64,000 nt of DNA from assembly GCA_907165275.2 (NCBI GenBank), contig OU015669.1:9384501-9448500 (forward strand), read 5' to 3'. The DNA comes from Zygaena filipendulae. Its lineage: Eukaryota > Arthropoda > Insecta > Lepidoptera > Zygaenidae. Of this stretch, positions 46,488 through 58,063 are shown piece after piece (position 1 is the first letter of the stretch; every line of letters begins with the position of its first letter). Under the pieces are notes generated by a model. The model worked only from the letters and a program-made list of their open reading frames with translations. It was not told where the DNA came from and made no database searches. The translations under genes and the position numbers were made by a program.

Positions 46488-47280
46488 TTATAACGAGAAA
46501 AGATTAGATTTTTTATATGTAATTGATAAACTCAAAAAATACTCAACTGGTTTTAAAAATTCTTTCACTTACAGGCAGCCTCAGTATTCCTGATGAGTAA
46601 CATAGATTTGAAATGAGAAAGACACGTTAGAAATAAAGCACCAGAAGTGAAAGCTCGTGTAACGAAAAGTCTCTGTTTGCCGTGTCTCATATAATCCGCC
46701 TATAAAGCTAATCACGTTCTAACTTCGCGCATCGCTTCGGTGTTCTAACTAATCTTTAACAGTAGATTGCTCTTATAAAAGTTCCCGAACTCTGAGAGCA
46801 CGGCCCGCGGGAGCGCCTCGTTATAACAACTTGTTAGTTGAACCGTTTTTAAATTCGCTGCCGAGTTTGCAACCCGATGCGGAAACATGGTGCAGGTCGT
46901 TTGGAATGCAACAAGTTTTGTACGAGTGCTCGTCGAGAGTGGAAAGGTTAAATGGATGTTTAAACTGGAAATTATTGTTTAACTCGTTTTCGTTTGTCGT
47001 ATAAGGTGGGTGGCTTAATATATTTTATGATAATTTAAAGTGAAATATTTCTCTTTAAAGTTGGCTTTCGGTTTGAAGATCTTTATTATACTCATCAAGA
47101 CACATGCCACTTACATGAGTACATTAATAAAATTTAAATCGGTCACACAGAACAAAATTATAGCTAAAAAAGTTAACATAGTGTATGGTAGGTAAGTTGC
47201 TTTAAAGAAGTTTAAGTTTTATTCTACAGACGTACTAGTAGAATTTGAGATTTAATAACTCGTTAGTTTTCTGGAACAAA

Positions 47281-47523
47281 CGGCCACACTCAGAATCGTT
47301 TTAATGATTACTTAATTTTATGTAAAGATTTTTAAACAAATCTTCCGCATTCAGAGTCGTTCATTAAATTAATGTTAATTGGCATTTAATTAAGTTTAAC
47401 TTAATTAGTGAAATGTCAACTAAAATTAATTACTTATATAAATGAACGTCTCGAAAGTTATATATATAGGTATCTTTACTTAAAATTAAGTAGGTAATCA
47501 TTAAAACGACACTGCGTGCGGCC
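47281..47523. mobile_element. Palindromic MITE (family P), old diverged copy
   Basis: CGGCCACACTCAGAATCG at the left and ACTGCGTGCGGCCG at the right, with many mismatches between arms and no clear target duplication. Confidence 0.7.
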
Positions 47524-47585
47524 GAAACTCCTTTTTAGCGCGATTTTGGGTTTAAAGCTGTATTCGTATAGTAGTTCTCGTAGCA

Positions 47586-47630
47586 GCGTAGCGCTAGCGT
47601 AGAGACGCTATGACTACGCTAGCGCTACGC
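47586..47630. repeat. 17-bp perfect hairpin built on GTAGCGCTAGCGTAG
   Basis: The left stem GCGTAGCGCTAGCGTAG (47586-47602) and its exact inverse (47614-47630) flank an 11-nt loop. The surroundings repeat CTACG and TAGTATACTA motifs. Confidence 0.85.
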
Positions 47631-47959
47631 AGTTACGACATCTACGCTCGCTACGTGCGTAGTATACTACGTATATTAGTATTCTAGTAACTATAGTATA
47701 CTAGTATACTACTAAAAAATACATATACATATACAATACATATACGGCAGATATTTTAGTGCCATAGTTATTTTTTTTTATGTAACTCAATCTACCTTGT
47801 CTACATGCACAAGCAGTCTATAGTCACTAATATTACAAAGAGGTAAAGTTCGTAAGGAAATAATCTGTGGTATCACTGAACCGAGAAAGCTAGTGTCCCT
47901 GAGTCACAGAATATTTTATTATCTACAAAGAAACGTTACTGAAACTCCGTTGGAACACC

Positions 47960-48464
47960 TAGTCCTTACTTACTATTAATGCAATTGTGAGTTTATTTGT
48001 TTTTCCGCTTCACGCCTTGACTACTCAACCGATTATCATGAAATATTGCATACACATTATATACATTATACACATTATCACTGGTACAGAGAAGGAGATA
48101 GAGTACTTTCCACCTCGGAATTCCTGCGGGAACCTCAAAAATAACGGGGTGAAACCGTGCGGAACAACTAGTAAAGAGAAAAGTTTCTGGATGAAGGAGT
48201 TTTTGGATATGTTGTTGATGGTTGTCTTTCTGTCTTTGCGGCTAATTATACATCTATAATAAGTTGATCGCTAATATTAATATTATAAAAAGGAAAGATT
48301 TGAATTTCCGTTTCGATTTAACTCAAAAACTACTGGAGCGATTTCAATAATTCTTTCACCATTAAGAAGCTACATAAACCCTGAGTAAAATAGGCTATAT
48401 TGTTATCCAGAATTCCCGCGGGAACTTCGAAATCAACGCGGGTGAAACCTCGGGGGACAGCTAG
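47960..48464 (+). mobile_element. Two Helitron copies in series
   Basis: The first ends GGAACAACTAG at 48171; the second starts near 48274 (TAATATTATAAAAAGG) and ends GGGGACAGCTAG at 48464. Confidence 0.68.
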
Positions 48465-48648
48465 TTTTATACATATTTGTTTATAGCTTGCTTAAAATTC
48501 CGAACGCCACAAACGTTTATAAATCACGTTTCAGATATTATCTCGTAGAGAATTAAAAAGAACAAACATCAAAAAGCGGATGGCGCGAATGGATTTTTTT
48601 TTTCATTCGATAGCAAATGTTCCTGTTTTCACACTGTTTTTTTACTTA

Positions 48649-49085
48649 CTAGCTGTTCCCGGCGGTGTCACTCGCTTTAATTTCAGAGTTTTCGTGATAA
48701 TTCTGGGATGTAGCGTAACTTTTGTCCTTTTCTGTACCTCTGACAATGTATATGCAAAATTTCATTGTGATTGATCGAGTAGTTAAGGCGTGGAAAGGTA
48801 ACAGACAGAGTTAGAGTTACTTTTGGATTTATATCTGTCTAGACTCTAGAGAGATGGATGGTACCCGTTTCATTCTAGTGCGTCCGTTCAGATTTTCACA
48901 GAGAGAAAAGACAATTTTATATAAAGTACGCGTGTCTATAGATTGTACTTTTTATGTATTTTTATTTTATACTAGTTGTGCCCCGCGGTTCACCCGCGGT
49001 AATTTTAGAGTACCCGCCGGAATTCCGGGTTAAATTCCGGAATTCCGCCGTTTTTGCGTGATTGAGTAAACGTATGCAAGGATAA
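48649..49085 (-). mobile_element. Two Helitron copies, second strongly truncated
   Basis: CTAGCTGTTCCCGGCGG at 48649 and CTAGTTGTGCCCCGCGG near 48973. The second jumps from GGAATTCCG directly to CCGTTTTTGCGTGATTGAGT. Confidence 0.65.
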
Positions 49086-49089
49086 GAGC

Positions 49090-50680
49090 TCGAAAGCGCA
49101 TTTTCATCCGACTTGTTTCAAATTTATCGTCACTGCTCAGCTCCTATGTGTCTTAGCGTTATGTCATATATCCTATAATCTGCCCAGGAGTATATGGACT
49201 ACAATCGTACCAAGTTTAGTTAAAATCCCTTCAGTAATGTTTGACAGACAGACAAACAGACAAAAAATTTACTGATTGCATTTATGGCATCAGTATCGAG
49301 CACCATTCATCCTCCAATATTAATTTTGAATATATACTCAATGTACAGAATTGAACTCTCTACAGTTTTATTATAAGTATAGATATATATAGATGTATGT
49401 TCCCATTTATAAATTATAGTTTTGGTTATCATTTTCCTCCTTCTGTTGTTACCCCCGTCCGTGCGTGACAGCGGGCTGCCAAAACTGAAACCAGCGCGAG
49501 GTGTACCACCCGCACTTAGCTAATATCCCTTTCGTCAGAGCATGCAAGACACCAATGGGTAAACCAACTTCTTCAATGTTTGTTTGTTTTTTCTTATGTG
49601 TTGTGCTGGAATAAATGTAGTTTTCTTTCTTTTCTTTCATGATGTCGATTAAAACGAATCTCCATTATATACGTACATCGTGTAGTGTCATAAGTTTTAC
49701 TCATGCCTTACGTAAGCTAGTTGTATATTTTTCTTTGTAAAAAGAGCCGGGGTATATTTTGGACACGTTTGTGTAAATAAAAATAGTGGCCATTGTGGTT
49801 ACTATAACTGATCATGATAATAGAATTATGTTGTTAAAACAACCTTTAATGAGAGCTGGCAATCCCGAAGATTCAGGTAAATCACCCTTTAATACGATTA
49901 AAAGGTGTAGCTAAGCTACAATTACTACAACTTATTTTTATATTAAGTACTAGACTTACGAGTACTTAGGTACATTATTTCTAGATTTTCGCGGTCTAGT
50001 TTCTTTTTAAAACTCTGTTCAACGGAAAAAATATCGAGTGATCGTATCTGTATGTATTTAGTATAAATAAAAGTGAATGGCTATGTAAAGCTGAAAACTC
50101 AAGAACGGCTGGACCAATTCGGCTACCTAGGCTTTTTTTTCAAATATTCATTGAAAGTTCAAGGAAACTAACGCGGTTGAAAATAACTAGTACCTACCTA
50201 CTAAATATAGTTTTACGAAACCAAAATTTCATCCATGCAAATCCAAATTTTATACGATCATAATTAAATATTATAAAGGCCGGTGAAGGTTGCCATCACT
50301 TATAAGGCTAGATACAATATGTGCGTAGGTACTCTTAAGATATTGCTTTAAAATTTAAATGGAGAAGCTTGCAAAAACTTTAGAATAAAAATAATTAAAG
50401 CTACTTCGAAATTATTTGGCAAATACCTACGGCAAGTTCGGAAATAAATCAATGTTGACATAAATTTGATATTGTTTTTAATACGCAATTGTGCAAACAA
50501 ACGTGAGTGTTGCTGCTAGGGTAATGCGAAAAGTTTAAGTCTTAACTCGTTGACACAGAGCGAGTGTGAGGAAAGTACGCTGATTTTGAGTAAACGCTAA
50601 AAAGTTATTTCAATTTCATTTTCAAAAACCCTTTTTTTTTACACAGCAATACCTAAATGATATCACAGATCAGTGCTAAA
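49090..50680. other. Intergenic DNA, nothing recognised
   Basis: One more worn Helitron edge near 49180-49270 (GACAGACAGACAAACAGAC). No gene-like frame. Confidence 0.5.
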
Positions 50681-50682
50681 CC

Positions 50683-51015
50683 TAATGGGGATGTGGACTA
50701 CTTTTGAAAATCAAAATTCTAATCAGTCCGTCAGTTAGAAAATAAAAAAACAATAGGCACGTATTTTTTGCTTTTTCAAACAAATTAAAATATACAGAGA
50801 TAAAGCGCATTAAAGTTTAGGGTGAGGGGGTCGTGACATCACTAACCGCTAAAACCACCATACAAACTGTCAGAATAGTGACGTCACGCGAAATTTCAAC
50901 TCAATATATCGCCGTTATTTTTTGATTACGTAAAAAAAGAAAAAATACGTGTCCAATATTTTTTAATAATCTACAAGACGGACTAAAAAATAAAAATTAG
51001 TCAACATGCCCATTG
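50683..51015. mobile_element. CRE-bearing MITE (family A), full copy with one mutated site
   Basis: Ends are TAATGGGGATGTGGACTA and TAGTCAACATGCCCATTG. One TGACGTCA is intact; the other is TGACATCA. Confidence 0.82.
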
Positions 51016-51566
51016 CAATAAACTTATTACAACATTGGAAATACTTAGGTTGCAATATAAAAAATACAAAACCCGTGTCTATAAACTGTACTATAAGTCT
51101 TATACGTAATTTTGTTAGTTCATTTTTGCATGTAAGGATATCATTGTTTGACACTATATTCTTTTGAGTTAAAAATAATTTCAAATCACATCCAAGCGCT
51201 GTTTTTGGGCAATTTCGCGTCCTTCAGGACGCCAAATACAAATAAATATCTCTAAAACTTATCAAGTTTCGGTAATAGATAAATATTTGCAATTTGACTC
51301 CTCTATTTTTACGTACCTACTTGTATTTTTTTTGTAAATAAATATATGCCAAATAAAGTATATGTCTATGTCTATGTCTATTTTATTCTGTTAGAAATAG
51401 ATACAGTTTTTGTTAACCCTGTATATTAACAGAATCATTATCTGTAGTTAAGTAAACAATAATAATTAACGCAAAATATTAGTAAAATTGATATCCCTCG
51501 CTCCTTTGGTTACTTCTGATTAGTTTCGTTAACTCTTGGCAATAGTAGAAAGATAAATATAGGTAA

Positions 51567-52117
51567 CTAGCTGTGCCCCGCGGTTTCACCCACGTTAATT
51601 TCAGAGCTCCCGCGGGAATTCCGTGATAAAAAGTACCCTATGTGTTAATATAATAGGGATGTTGACTACTTTTGAAAATCAAAATTCTAATTAGTCCGTC
51701 AGTTAGAAAATAAAAAAAACAATAGACACGTATTTTTTGCTTTTTCAAATAAATTAAAATATACAGAGATGAAGCGCATTAAAGTTTAGGATGAGGGGTC
51801 GTGACGTCACTAACCGCAAAACCGCCATACAAACTGTCAGATTAGTGACGTCACGTGAAATTTCAACTCAATATATCGCCGTCATTTTTTGATTACATAA
51901 AAAAAGAAAAAATACGTGTCCAATATTTTTTAATAATCTACAAGACGGGCTAAAAAATAAAAATTAGTCAACATGCCCATTGTAAAGTTTCATTTAAATC
52001 CATTCAGTAGTTTTTGCGTCAAAGAGTAAGAAACATCCATCCATCCATCATCCATCATCCATCCATACATCCATCCATACATTCTTACAAACTTTCGCGT
52101 TTATTTTATTAGTACGA
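51567..52117 (-). mobile_element. Lep1-like Helitron carrying a nested CRE-MITE
   Basis: CTAGCTGTGCCCCGCGG after A51566 and TTATTAGTACGA before T, interrupted at 51651-51982. A (CATC)n expansion at about 52026-52080 lies in its right part. Confidence 0.82.
51651..51982. mobile_element. CRE-bearing MITE (family A) nested in a Helitron
   Basis: Ends are TAATAGGGATGTTGACTA and TAGTCAACATGCCCATTG. It interrupts the Helitron 51567-52117 between its TACCCTATGTGTTAAT and TAAAGTTTCATTTAAATCCA blocks, which are only about 30 bp apart in the copy at 2300. Two TGACGTCA sites are present. Confidence 0.82.
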
Positions 52118-52349
52118 TTCTATAGAATTACACAAATTTTATTAGATTGAATATCACTGAACAATTCAGGAAAAATATTGAAATATCGCATGACGCAAAT
52201 AAAAATACTGTAAGATACTTAGCTACGTCAACTCGATTTACTTATCCTGAAGAATATGTGTATAAGTATAGTATTCACGAAAGCCTTTACCAATCTTTCC
52301 AATCTTTTACAAAAAAAAAATGAAAAAGTAACAAACGCGTTTCTCTTAA

Positions 52350-52485
52350 TAGTAAGCTGTTCCCGCGGGAATTCCGGGACAAAAAGTAACCTATGTCCTT
52401 CTCTATCCCTGGCAACGTTCAAAGTTTCATGATGATTAACGGACCTTTTAAGGCGTGAAAGCCTAAAAAACACTTTCGCATTTAT
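52350..52485 (-). mobile_element. Helitron fragment
   Basis: TTCCCGCGGGAATTCCGGGA, TTAAGGCGTGAAAGC and TTTCGCATTTATA remain; the ends are lost. Confidence 0.6.
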
Positions 52486-52488
52486 AGA

Positions 52489-52614
52489 CATGCGCTTTAT
52501 TCAGGTATATTTTTATTAATTTTAAAAAGCAAAAAATACATGTCCATTATTTTTTTATTGTCTAACTGGCGGACTAAATATAATTTAGAAAAAAAAAATT
52601 AGTCAAATAGCCTA
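52489..52614. mobile_element. CRE-bearing MITE, partial
   Basis: Keeps ATGCGCTTTAT, the AAAGCAAAAAATACATGTCC block and the TAGTCAAATAGCCTATT end. The TGACGTCA half is missing. Confidence 0.6.
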
Positions 52615-52814
52615 TTCTAAAGTTCACGTGGTCGAAAACACAGGTGCGTTAGCGTTAAGTACCTAAAAAGAAAATTTTAAAATAACTATGATAAAACTTA
52701 TTTATTAAAGTAACAGTTCATTTAATTCTAAATGGGATGCCGTTAAATTTCCACTTAGCTTGAACTCAGTTACCACTCGCCAGACGTAGCGCCCACTTTC
52801 ATCCAACCGAAAAT

Positions 52815-53105
52815 TATACTACTTGTGACCCGCGGTTTTACCCGCGAGAGTTTCGGAATTCCTGCAGAAACTATTTTTTTTTTCTAAAATAAATTTAAGT
52901 CCCCTATTCCTTAACATCAGCTATTTGTCAGTGAAAGTCCCGTCAAAATCGGTCCAGCCATTTCAGAGACTCGCCGGAAGAAACAGACAGACAGGCATTT
53001 TTTTTAATGTAAATTCCTACCATATTTAGTTTTATATGCATTTAGTGAAAAGCTGTTTATTTGGAATTATAAACAGACACTTCAATTCTATTTATATGTA
53101 TAGAT
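52815..53105 (-). mobile_element. Lep1-like Helitron, CAGACAGACAG subtype
   Basis: GTGACCCGCGGTTTTACCCG and CGTCAAAATCGGTCCAGCCA, then GAAACAGACAGACAGG. It has an AATTATAAACAGACACTTCA block shared with 13920-13960. Confidence 0.65.
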
Positions 53106-53254
53106 ATTGTTGCTTTTAATGACTTGCCTAAACATATTTCTTGTTCGATGATTCTTGACATCCGACAAAGAATATAATACATATTTATGTGCGTATATGT
53201 CATTTGACATCAGCCATTATTTTATTTATATTATAGTTTAAATAAACAAGCTAA

Positions 53255-53430
53255 AACGGAGATCCCGCAGGAATTCCGTGACAAAAACTACCCTATGTCC
53301 TTCTCTGTACCCCTGACAATGTGTATGCAAAATTTCATGATGATCGGTTGAGCCGTTAAGGCGTGAAAGCGTAACAGGCAGACAGACAGACCGATAGAGT
53401 TACTTTTCCATTTATATTAGTAGGGATTAG
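53255..53430 (-). mobile_element. Helitron fragment with intact TATTAGTAGGGAT end
   Basis: GGAGATCCCGCAGGAATTCC through GATCGGTTGAGCCGTTAAGG and TTTATATTAGTAGGGAT. Confidence 0.65.
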
Positions 53431-53824
53431 CTTTATTTGAATGGGTTTTTATTTTTTCGTAAATCAATCAAGTTATCCTATAAGAGTTCCTTTTTTTTCT
53501 ATTTGAGATACGAAACCCTAAAAACATCCAAATAAGTGATAATTAACAGTGACAAGTACAAAAAAGAAGACCGCTGTGCATAATGGAAGCTTTCTTAAAG
53601 TTAATTCAAGCTTTAATGCGAGCGTAATAGCTCGTTCGGTGTTACCAATAATTTTGTAAACCAAATAACTGTCAATATTGGAGTTTCACACACAATACTG
53701 CTTAAGCTTCAATGGACCTTTTTGCTAAAAGCTAACTGTGTTTCGCGTTTTCACTTGCTTACGTTTCAGGATTCCCGCAAGATTTCCAATTCTTTTGTCC
53801 TCAAGATAACGAACAACGTACCTG

Positions 53825-54183
53825 TATAATTAGTAATATGTTATAATATTTATTTATGTATATGTCAATGTATGTGCTGCGTGATTATAGGTGGTTGGTA
53901 TGTAATGATTTTATATGTTTAAGTATTGTCATGTATTGAGTAGTTGATGTATTTGTATAGTACATAGTATATATTTATTATGGTATATGGAATGTATAGT
54001 ATAGTGTTTGAAATGCTTTACCCAACCACCCGTGTCTTTTTTTTTGTTTGTCCTTTCGCTTAATTGGTTGTCTGGAAGAGATCGCAACTATGCGATAAGA
54101 CCGCCATTTGCTTTCTCCTTTTTCTTTAGGTATTGTATCATTGTTATTTTATGTGCAATAAAGGATTAAATAAATAAATAAAT
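53825..54183 (+). mobile_element. LINE 3' untranslated tail
   Basis: TAATTGGTTGTCTGGAAGAG, GCGATAAGACCGCCATTTGC, TATTTTATGTGCAATAAAGG and a final (TAAA)n run. This order is the 3' end of a common lepidopteran non-LTR retrotransposon that often appears in transcript tails. The element is 5'-truncated and has no coding part here. Confidence 0.65.
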
Positions 54184-54632
54184 ATACAAAAAACTAATCG
54201 AAATTGCATTGAAAGTGTACTGTAAGTATTTTGTTTAGGTTTACCTTTTGACCATCATGTTTCAGTTTCATATAATCACTGCGGTTAACTTCTGTACAGC
54301 TCTATAGTGCTTGGTTAGTAGAGCGAGGAACACGGGCGGTGGAGGTGAGCCCTTTAAATTCCACCTGGGTCGCAAATCCCAGGCCAACTACTACACTGCA
54401 GCTTCTCACCCCAAAGTGTCTATAGGTAACGTGCAACCCATATTTTTTTTTTGTATGTTGTCATAGACAAGGAATGTTGGTGGTCATAAAGACTATGGGT
54501 CCCGCTATACCAAAATTCGTCTACACTTTTAACACAGGCAAGACGTGAAATCTCACAAAATAACATAAACAGAACCTATTCAAAAACTACCGGGTGTAAA
54601 CCGCAGCAATGATATTAAAAACATCTAGAGAT

Positions 54633-54960
54633 AATAGGCTAGTTTCCTAAATTTTTTTTTAGTCCGTTTTGTAGATTATTAAAAAATATTGGACACGTAT
54701 TTTTTATTTTTTATGTAACCAAAAAATAACGGAGATATATCAAGTCGAAATTTCACATGACGTCACGCCTCGCTACAGTTTGTTCGCACGTTATAGCGAG
54801 CTGTGACATCACGAGTCCCCCACCCTAAACTTTAATGCGCTTTATCTATGCATATTTCCATTATTTAAAAAAGCAAAAAATAAGTGTCTTTTATTTTTTT
54901 ATTATCTAACTGACGGACTAAATAGAATTTCGATTTTTTTACCCAGGAAACTAGCCTATT
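54633..54960. mobile_element. CRE-bearing MITE (family A), subtype with near-perfect 16-bp ends
   Basis: The left end AATAGGCTAGTTTCC and right end GGAAACTAGCCTATT are exact inverses. One intact TGACGTCA and one TGACATCA remain. Confidence 0.8.
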
Positions 54961-55489
54961 GCAGTGGAAAGCAATTAATGTCAGCACCGGCGAAATCAAA
55001 CAGGCAGGTATAGCAACACCTTCGCCGCGATAAAATATAATAATAGCTCGTAATAATCTCGCGTCTGGGTGTTTTATGCTCACTTTTATTGTATTTTACA
55101 ACAGCTACCTACAAGCGAGCAAGTTGTCTTGTTTTATGAGACCCAGCCCCCTTAGCCAAGGTGACAATCCATAAACATTATCGCTACAGATAGGTAGGTT
55201 TTGGTCCAGTGTCAGTACACGTCTATCACCTGAAGGCGCTAGTGTCGCCTCAAAGTTCTCTTATACAGACGATTTTATGTACTCTGTACAGTCAGACGAA
55301 AAAGCGCTCGAACTTTATCATCAACTCGTAAATTTATTTTCAAAAGGTTGTTTTCACTTAACCAAATGGATTTCAAACTCACCTACATTTTTACAACATA
55401 TTCCAATGTCCGTAAATGCCGGACCAAAACCCATATTTAGAGATAGATTTTAATCCGGCGTTAATGTACGTCTATCATGCTGTCCATCT

Positions 55490-55563
55490 TAAAGGCCGGC
55501 AACTCACCTGCATGCCTTCTGGTGTGGCAGATATCTATGAGTGGCGGTAATCACTTACCATCA
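55490..55563 (+). repeat. Retroelement end, CATGCCTTCTGGTGT family
   Basis: GGCCGGCAACTCACCTGCAT through GCGGTAATCACTTACCATCA. It lacks the A-tail because a MITE begins right after it. Confidence 0.65.
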
Positions 55564-55793
55564 GGGCCCTTATTCACTATGACTATAACAGGGCGCGTTA
55601 AGATAACACGCCGCAAAAATTGTCTTTCCCTCGTAATCAAAGAAGGTTTACTTCAAAAAAACACGTTTACAACGTTTCTTATGGCATAAAGAATAATAAT
55701 TTCTGATATTTTGGCATCTAGAACGTATGAAAATGCGTTTCTGGGACGCGAGTTATGGGCAAGGAATGTTGTTGGCCTAGTAAATAAGGGCCC
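55564..55793. mobile_element. GGGCCC-ended MITE, copy 1 of a tandem pair
   Basis: GGGCCCTTATTCACTATGAC at the left and TAGTAAATAAGGGCCC at the right. It contains AAAATTGTCTTTCCCTCGTA. It abuts the retroelement end 55490-55563 on the left. Confidence 0.78.
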
Positions 55794-55794
55794 A

Positions 55795-55997
55795 GGGCTC
55801 TTAATCACTATGACCAGAACACGCCGCGTTAAGATAATACGCCGGAAAAACTATTTCTCCCTTGCTATCAAAGATATAAATAAAAAATAAATATTTAGAA
55901 ATAGAAACATAATATTTAGAAATATTTGGTCACCTGGAGCGGTCGGAATTGTGTTTTTAGGACAAGGAATATTGTTAGTCATAGAGAATAAGGGCCC
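55795..55997. mobile_element. GGGCCC-ended MITE, copy 2 of a tandem pair
   Basis: GGGCTCTTAATCACTATGAC at the left and GTCATAGAGAATAAGGGCCC at the right, one base from copy 1 and in the same orientation. A headless relative lies at about 10780-10862 next to ensconsin exon 4. Confidence 0.75.
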
Positions 55998-56719
55998 TGT
56001 TGTGCCACCTGCCGTTGCCCGTATTCTATAAAAAAGGTAACGATCATAGATTCTCAACTTGGCTAAGGGGACAGTTATGACTTGACTGCGAGACCTAAAC
56101 GCGGTAGCCGATATTGTTATTTATTAGGTACAGTCGTCTTTGCAGAATATATGCTTTGTGAAGTACAGTCAAACACGTAACAAGATTAAGAAGATTCCAT
56201 AAAAGTGTGTTATTCGTCACATTTTACAACGCAATTAATATAAAATCTAAATTACAAACTGACACTACAATTTTATATAATTATGTGTTATAGATATATA
56301 GATAACTGCCCAGATAACGATCAAAGTATTAGATTTTAATGTTTACGTAAACCCACTAAAATTGTGTTATACATCGCCTTAACCTTTCGAAGCTATATGT
56401 AGGTACATACTAGGTAGTTCCTTGACAAAATTATCATGCAACATCATGCAACTAAACCAAATTAACATACCAAGTAGGCTATATGACTAAAAACTTTAAG
56501 GTTGCAACAATTCCTGTAAAACTTGCGGAAACATTCACTTCACTAACAAACAAACTCAATGCCAACTTCAACTTAACCCTGCAACTTAAGTTTATGAGTT
56601 AGAAATCAAATTAACTCGAAAGGTCCGTTACGCCTACGAGTTGTTCACAAACTTGGCTGCTCCATGTTTACGATCGCTCGAATGGCAACTTTTGTAATTT
56701 TATTGAAATTTATTTAAGA

Positions 56720-57115
56720 CTAGCTGTGCCCCGCGGTTTCGTAACACGTGAGTTTCGTAATTGGCTACTTGACAAAAAAATTTTTTTTAGTCCGTCTTGT
56801 AGATTAGTAAAAAATATTGGACACGTATTTTTTCTTTTTTTACGTACTCAAAAAATAACAGAGATACATTGAGTTGAAATTTCGCGTGACGTCACAATTC
56901 GGGTTTGTATGGCGCTTATAATGAATATTGACGTCACGAGCCCCCCACCCTAAACTTTAATGCGCTTTATCTATGTTCATTTTCATTAAATTGAAAAAGC
57001 AAAAAATACGTGTCTATTATTTTTTTATTTTCTAACTGACGGACTAATTAGAATTTTGATATTCATACCTTGGAGAATACCCAATTCCCGCAGGAACTAT
57101 TTTTTTTTTTTGAAA
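56720..57115 (-). mobile_element. Helitron split by CRE-MITE
   Basis: CTAGCTGTGCCCCGCGG, then GTGAGTTTCGTAATT, the insertion 56759-57086, and CCCGCAGGAACTATTTT on the other side. Confidence 0.75.
56759..57086. mobile_element. CRE-bearing MITE (family A), AATT-flanked, nested in a Helitron
   Basis: Begins AATTGGCTACTTGACAA and ends GGAGAATACCCAATT. It splits the Helitron sequence GTAATTCCCGCAGG, which is intact at 22870-22883; one AATT lies on each side. Two TGACGTCA sites are present. Confidence 0.82.
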
Positions 57116-57116
57116 C

Positions 57117-57313
57117 CGAAGTCTAGTCTAGTCTAGAAGCTCTAGAATCATCAAATTTTGCAAAAATATCCCTATAGTGACGTAGGTCTGCACTGAGAAA
57201 GGATTTTCGAAAATTCAACCCCTTAAGGGGGTAAAAAGGATTGCAAAGTTTGTATGGAACAATTCCGCGGGAACTCCGAAATTATCGCGGGTGAAACCGC
57301 ACGGGACAGCTAG
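57117..57313 (+). mobile_element. Helitron fragment, ACGGGACAGCTAG end
   Basis: GACGTAGGTCTGCACTGAGA, TTCGAAAATTCAACCCCTTA and GAACTCCGAAATTATCGCGG, ending CTAG at 57313 before T. Confidence 0.68.
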
Positions 57314-57625
57314 TGGTATTGTAAACCTCGCCGCTTGATGGACACATAATGAAGAATTATTTATTGAGCAGTCACGTATTGAGAGGTAGAAGAGCCATAA
57401 CTCTCGACGGAATGCAGTCACGTGATTAAAAAGTTCAGTGACTGGCAAAGTGGACTGAAATTTGAATTGCAGAAAAGATAAGTTCGGATCGATATGGTGT
57501 TGCCCGGCGACTCTGTTCGTGTAGCGGTTGAGAGTAAACGACCATAGACGAGCGTTTTCGTAATGGGTTGCGATTAAAGATTTTTTTTTTTTTCGATTTT
57601 TCGTACTAACCAATTAAATTTAAGA

Positions 57626-58063
57626 CTAGCTGTTTCCAGGGTTTCGCCGGTAATTTCGGAGTTCCCGTGGGAATTCCGAGATACAAAGTACCCTATGTCT
57701 TTTTCTGTAGCCCTGACAACGTGTGTACAAAATTTCTTGACGATCGGTTGAGCCGTTAAGGCATGAAAGCGTAACAGACAGAGAGACAGAGTTACTTTCG
57801 CATTTTTAATATGGACATAGATAAGCAATAGTGTGTTAACCCACACTGGAAAAATTTTGAGTAAATCGTGTTTTAAAAGTAGGACCGCCATTTTGTGTCA
57901 ACATTTTTTATGTTCAATATTTAGTTACATATTTAAACAATGTAATAAGGTAAACACATAATTAAAAAACGTTCCCTAACTCTCAATAAATCGTTCTGAA
58001 TCAATAACTTCATTTTGTGGGTTAACATGTTATTGCTTATCTGCGTCCATATATTAGTAGGAA
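57626..58063 (-). mobile_element. Helitron split by MITE B
   Basis: CTAGCTGTTTCCAGGG to TTTCGCATTTTTAATA, then MITE B (57812-58049), then ATATTAGTAGGA. Confidence 0.78.
57812..58049. mobile_element. MITE family B, complete copy nested in a Helitron
   Basis: Reverse orientation relative to the 32512 copy, with ends TGGACATAGATAAGCAATA and TATTGCTTATCTGCGTCCA. It splits the Helitron at 57626-58063 within its TAATATTAGTAGG end. The flanks are TA on both sides. Confidence 0.8.
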
